Part shown: piece after piece, positions 61,756 to 64,000 of the stretch
Layout: each line of letters starts with the position of its first letter
Numbering within the stretch: the first letter of the stretch is position 1
From: Acidobacteriota bacterium
GTDB taxonomy: Bacteria > Acidobacteriota > Terriglobia > Acidiferrales > UBA7541
DNA length: 64,000 bases
NCBI GenBank assembly: GCA_003223325.1
Contig: QHYS01000331.1
Coordinates: 1 to 64,000 of the forward strand
Direction of reading: 5' to 3'
The notes under the pieces: generated by a model
Databases searched by the model: none
What the model saw: the letters and a program-made list of their open reading frames with translations, nothing else
What the model was told of the DNA's origin: nothing
Position numbers and translations under genes: made by a program

Positions 61756-62782
61756 CCGAGTGCGCCAGGTAGAGAGTTCCGTTTTTGTCGAGCACACCGT
61801 TGCGGGCGCCCTCCCGGGTGGGCACCTGCGCAACAATGGAAAGTTGACCCTTGTCGTCTGCGCGGGCGATGGTAAGTTTCGCTGCTTTAGCAGCACCAAC
61901 ATACAAGAGGTGCGTGGCAGGCGAATAATAAATGTCATCGACGCCATCGCCGGTATCAAGCATCGAGAGAATGGCGCCATCGTGCCCGGCGTCGAGCACC
62001 TCCGCGAGGGTGCTACAGGCCACAAATAATAGGCCGGCCTTCGGGTCCACCCCCAAGCCGTGAGGGCCTTCCTTGCCGCACGACGGATTCCAGTTCGCAA
62101 TCGTCTTTTGCGTCTTCAAATCAATCGCGAGGCTGCGATCCTTATCTTCCAAGTTGGTATAGAAGCGTCCGTGCACAGCGTCCACAGCAAATCCCTCGGG
62201 GTTACCCTCGAAGGTAAGCTTCGCCTTTTGGTCCATGGTCTTGGCGTCGAGCACGCGGATGGACTTATCACCAGGGGTGGTAACCCAGACTTCCTTGGTG
62301 GGTGCCACAAAGACAACGGCATCGGGCGTGGAGTCGAGGTGGGCGCAGGCACCGCGCGACAAAGAGCGGGAGTTGAAGCTACAGACGGTCGAGTCTCCTC
62401 GATTGCCGATGTAGACCTCCCCTTCACCGATACTGACGGCGGTAGGACCGAGGGTACGCTTGCCACCGCGGAAATCCACTTCCTTTGTAGGAAAGTTCGG
62501 GATCTGTCGCACTTTACCGCTGGCGGCATCCACGACATCGACGGCGCCGGTGTTTCCTCCCGGCACCCATACGGAGTTAGTGCCCGGATCATAACCGATG
62601 TAGTCCATGGAAACATCGCCTGCATTATTATCGGGGAGCGGCAAGGTGCGGACGCTGTAGTTTGCGCCATGATTGGAGGTAACGTGCGACCCGGCTGTGG
62701 TTGACTCAGCTTGGGCAAACACACTCGAAGCCGCTACGGCGCCCAGGAAAATCGATACGAGCATAGACGCACACCGTTTCAT
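61706..62782 (-). CDS. Exported YVTN-type beta-propeller protein
   Basis: A 358-residue protein with a signal peptide (MLVSIFLGAVAASSVFAQAE) and repeated blades such as IGYDPGTNSVWVPGGNTGAV, DVVDAASGKV, FVAPTKEVWVTTPGDKSIRV and YYSPATHLLYVGAAKAAKL. Each ends in the V-x-V-x-D pattern of YVTN/SMP-30-like propellers. Probably a periplasmic binding or lactonase-like scaffold. ATG 62782; no partner gene is adjacent. Confidence 0.85.
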   Translation of the reverse strand: MKRCASMLVSIFLGAVAASSVFAQAESTTAGSHVTSNHGANYSVRTLPLPDNNAGDVSMDYIGYDPGTNSVWVPGGNTGAVDVVDAASGKVRQIPNFPTKEVDFRGGKRTLGPTAVSIGEGEVYIGNRGDSTVCSFNSRSLSRGACAHLDSTPDAVVFVAPTKEVWVTTPGDKSIRVLDAKTMDQKAKLTFEGNPEGFAVDAVHGRFYTNLEDKDRSLAIDLKTQKTIANWNPSCGKEGPHGLGVDPKAGLLFVACSTLAEVLDAGHDGAILSMLDTGDGVDDIYYSPATHLLYVGAAKAAKLTIARADDKGQLSIVAQVPTREGARNGVLDKNGTLYLAHSAIAKLSALVVVSPGGK

Positions 62783-63203
62783 AAATGCCTCCTCTGTACC
62801 TCAGGACTTCGTTTTTGTACTGCGCAAACTTTGGGCATTATCGAGAACATCCGAATTGGAGCTCCAACTCGCGGCTAAGACTCTAAGAACGCGAAGATTA
62901 AGGTAGGATTAAACCTGGATTAAACCGACTCTCGCCCGTTAGACGTAAAACAGTCGCGCCAAACTGTCGGTTGCTTCTTGGCTGGTGCGCGCCAACTGCA
63001 GAATTTGCAGGACTTAGACTCATAGGTGCATTCAAGGGCGACCTTTTTGTCCAATGGTGTGAATTTGGTGGCGAATCGATTACCGGCTCAGCCATAAACG
63101 CTAGTGCCATGAGCGGCATGGCACCGCACTGGGACGTGGTATTACCAGTAGCAACGGAGGCAAAAACTTGCCAGGGCGGGATCTGATCAAGGTCTTGTAG
63201 AGT
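62783..63203. other. Intergenic region with unassigned open frames
   Basis: Both strands are open here: plus 62971-63186 (LLLGWCAPTAEFAGLRLIGA, FVQWCEFGGESITGSAINAS) and minus 62898-63284. Neither matches a family I know, and neither has a clear ribosome site. It may be imported or eroded sequence ahead of the transglycosylase gene. Confidence 0.35.
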
Positions 63204-64000
63204 GTGTGCGTGCGCAGCCACATCTTCCTTATCGTCGCGGCGCTGTTGTCTTTCCAAGCGTCCCCACAGAACGCGGTCGCTCAAGACGAACGGTCCTCGT
63301 TTTCAGAGTGGCTCGACGGTGTTCGCGCCGAGGCGCTCGCGCGCGGCATCCGGCAGGAGGTCGTCGAAGAAGCGCTCGGACGGATCGACGAGCCTCTCGT
63401 GGAATCCATCGAACGCGACCGAGAGCAGCCGGAAACGGTCCTGACGCTCGAAGCGTACATCACGAGCCGTGTGAGAGCGTCCACCGTCAGGACTGGTCGG
63501 CAAATGCTTCAGCGCCACCGGGCACTGCTCGAGCGCGTGTCAAAAACCTACGGCGTGCCGGCGCCCGTCATTGTGGCACTCTGGGGCATCGAATCGAATT
63601 TCGGTCGTCTTACCGGGACGGAGCCCACGGTCCCGGTCTTGACCACGCTAGCCTGGGACCCGCGCCGCGCGGATTTCTTCCGTCAGGAACTTTTCGGCGC
63701 TCTCGATATCCTCAATCGAGGGGACATCGAGCTCAAGCAGATGCGTGGCTCCTGGGCTGGTGCAATGGGGCAGCTGCAGTTCATGCCTTCGAGTTATCTC
63801 GAGTATGCCGTGGACTTCGACGGGGACGGCCGCCGTGACATCTGGGAGTCGCCTGCAGATATCTTTGCCTCGATCGCTAATTATCTTAATAAACATGGCT
63901 GGGTGAGGGGCCGGCGCTGGGGGCGCGAGGTAATCGTGCCGCGCGGCCGAGAAATAGGTGTGCCACTACGCGACGGGTCTTGCCAGGCTACACGTGACAT
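63204..64000 (+). CDS. mltB: Lytic murein transglycosylase MltB family, N-terminal part
   Basis: This gene runs off the right edge. From GTG 63204 (or 63210) it has a signal peptide (IFLIVAALLSFQASPQNAVA) and the SLT domain: FSEWLDGVRAEALARGIRQE, the catalytic Glu in PVIVALWGIESNFGRLTGT, RRADFFRQELFGALDILNRG, and WAGAMGQLQFMPSSYLEYAV. It cleaves peptidoglycan to 1,6-anhydro products. A C-terminal peptidoglycan-binding domain probably follows outside the window. Confidence 0.9.
   Translation, partial: MCVRSHIFLIVAALLSFQASPQNAVAQDERSSFSEWLDGVRAEALARGIRQEVVEEALGRIDEPLVESIERDREQPETVLTLEAYITSRVRASTVRTGRQMLQRHRALLERVSKTYGVPAPVIVALWGIESNFGRLTGTEPTVPVLTTLAWDPRRADFFRQELFGALDILNRGDIELKQMRGSWAGAMGQLQFMPSSYLEYAVDFDGDGRRDIWESPADIFASIANYLNKHGWVRGRRWGREVIVPRGREIGVPLRDGSCQATRD

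Noticed and set aside
1-64000. CRISPR arrays, prophage modules, transposases and defence systems
   Set aside because: I looked for spaced direct repeats, integrases, transposases, restriction or toxin-antitoxin genes and found none with support.

Overview
The window looks like a chromosomal segment of a GC-rich, Gram-negative, soil-type bacterium, most likely an Acidobacteriota member. This rests on gene content, not on a database search: paired DUF6152-like secreted proteins, PilZ proteins, LolA-fold envelope proteins, large secreted TPR and VWA proteins, MEP-pathway genes and a zinc-type ribosomal protein S18. There is no rRNA, tRNA, CRISPR array, transposase or prophage gene that I could recognise.

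Region by region. Bases 1-8,350 are accessory and eroded: a truncated gluconate-2-dehydrogenase-type subunit, a TetR regulator behind a perfect operator-like palindrome, a fabF remnant that has lost its catalytic cysteine, small lineage proteins, the last ~47 codons of a CusA/CzcA efflux pump abutting a CopB-type copper ATPase, a PilZ gene broken by several frameshifts, an ArsR-SRPBCC pair and a frameshifted DinB gene. Bases 8,359-14,990 carry ethanolamine ammonia-lyase (eutBC) without microcompartment genes, an acetyltransferase overlapping a secreted Xaa-Pro peptidase, and selenocysteine synthase (selA).

Bases 15,192-31,592 form the housekeeping core: purH, a secreted TPR protein, ispE-prs-rplY-pth-rpsF-rpsR-rplI-dnaB, alr, a PIN-TRAM membrane protein, ispD-ispF, rlmB and the acyP-apt pair. 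Three MEP isoprenoid genes (ispD, ispE, ispF) lie within 11 kb.

Bases 31,769-47,696 are dominated by envelope functions. A long minus-strand run reads M28 peptidase, ruvX, mltG (frameshifted), two unknown proteins, a LolB-like lipoprotein, an FtsX-type permease, a LolD-like ATPase, a small membrane protein and a LolA-like periplasmic protein. This resembles a self-contained, non-canonical lipoprotein or lipid trafficking system and is the best candidate here for something undescribed. Upstream on the same strand are folP, a VWA protein and a zinc-ribbon protein. A HAD phosphatase, a PilZ protein, a Tat-exported hydrolase and Ada also lie in this stretch.

Bases 47,758-64,000 hold an amino-acid permease remnant, a frameshifted HtrA, the DUF6152-like pair with duplicated leaders, the tilS-hpt-ftsH cluster (the Hpt-like protein has lost its usual PRPP-loop acidic residues), then loosely spaced accessory genes (VOC, phosphoesterase, cupin, MFS, DUF420-like, beta-propeller) and a truncated MltB transglycosylase at the right edge. 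The frameshifts in dinB, mltG and htrA all fit a one-base loss, so sequencing error must be excluded before calling them pseudogenes.
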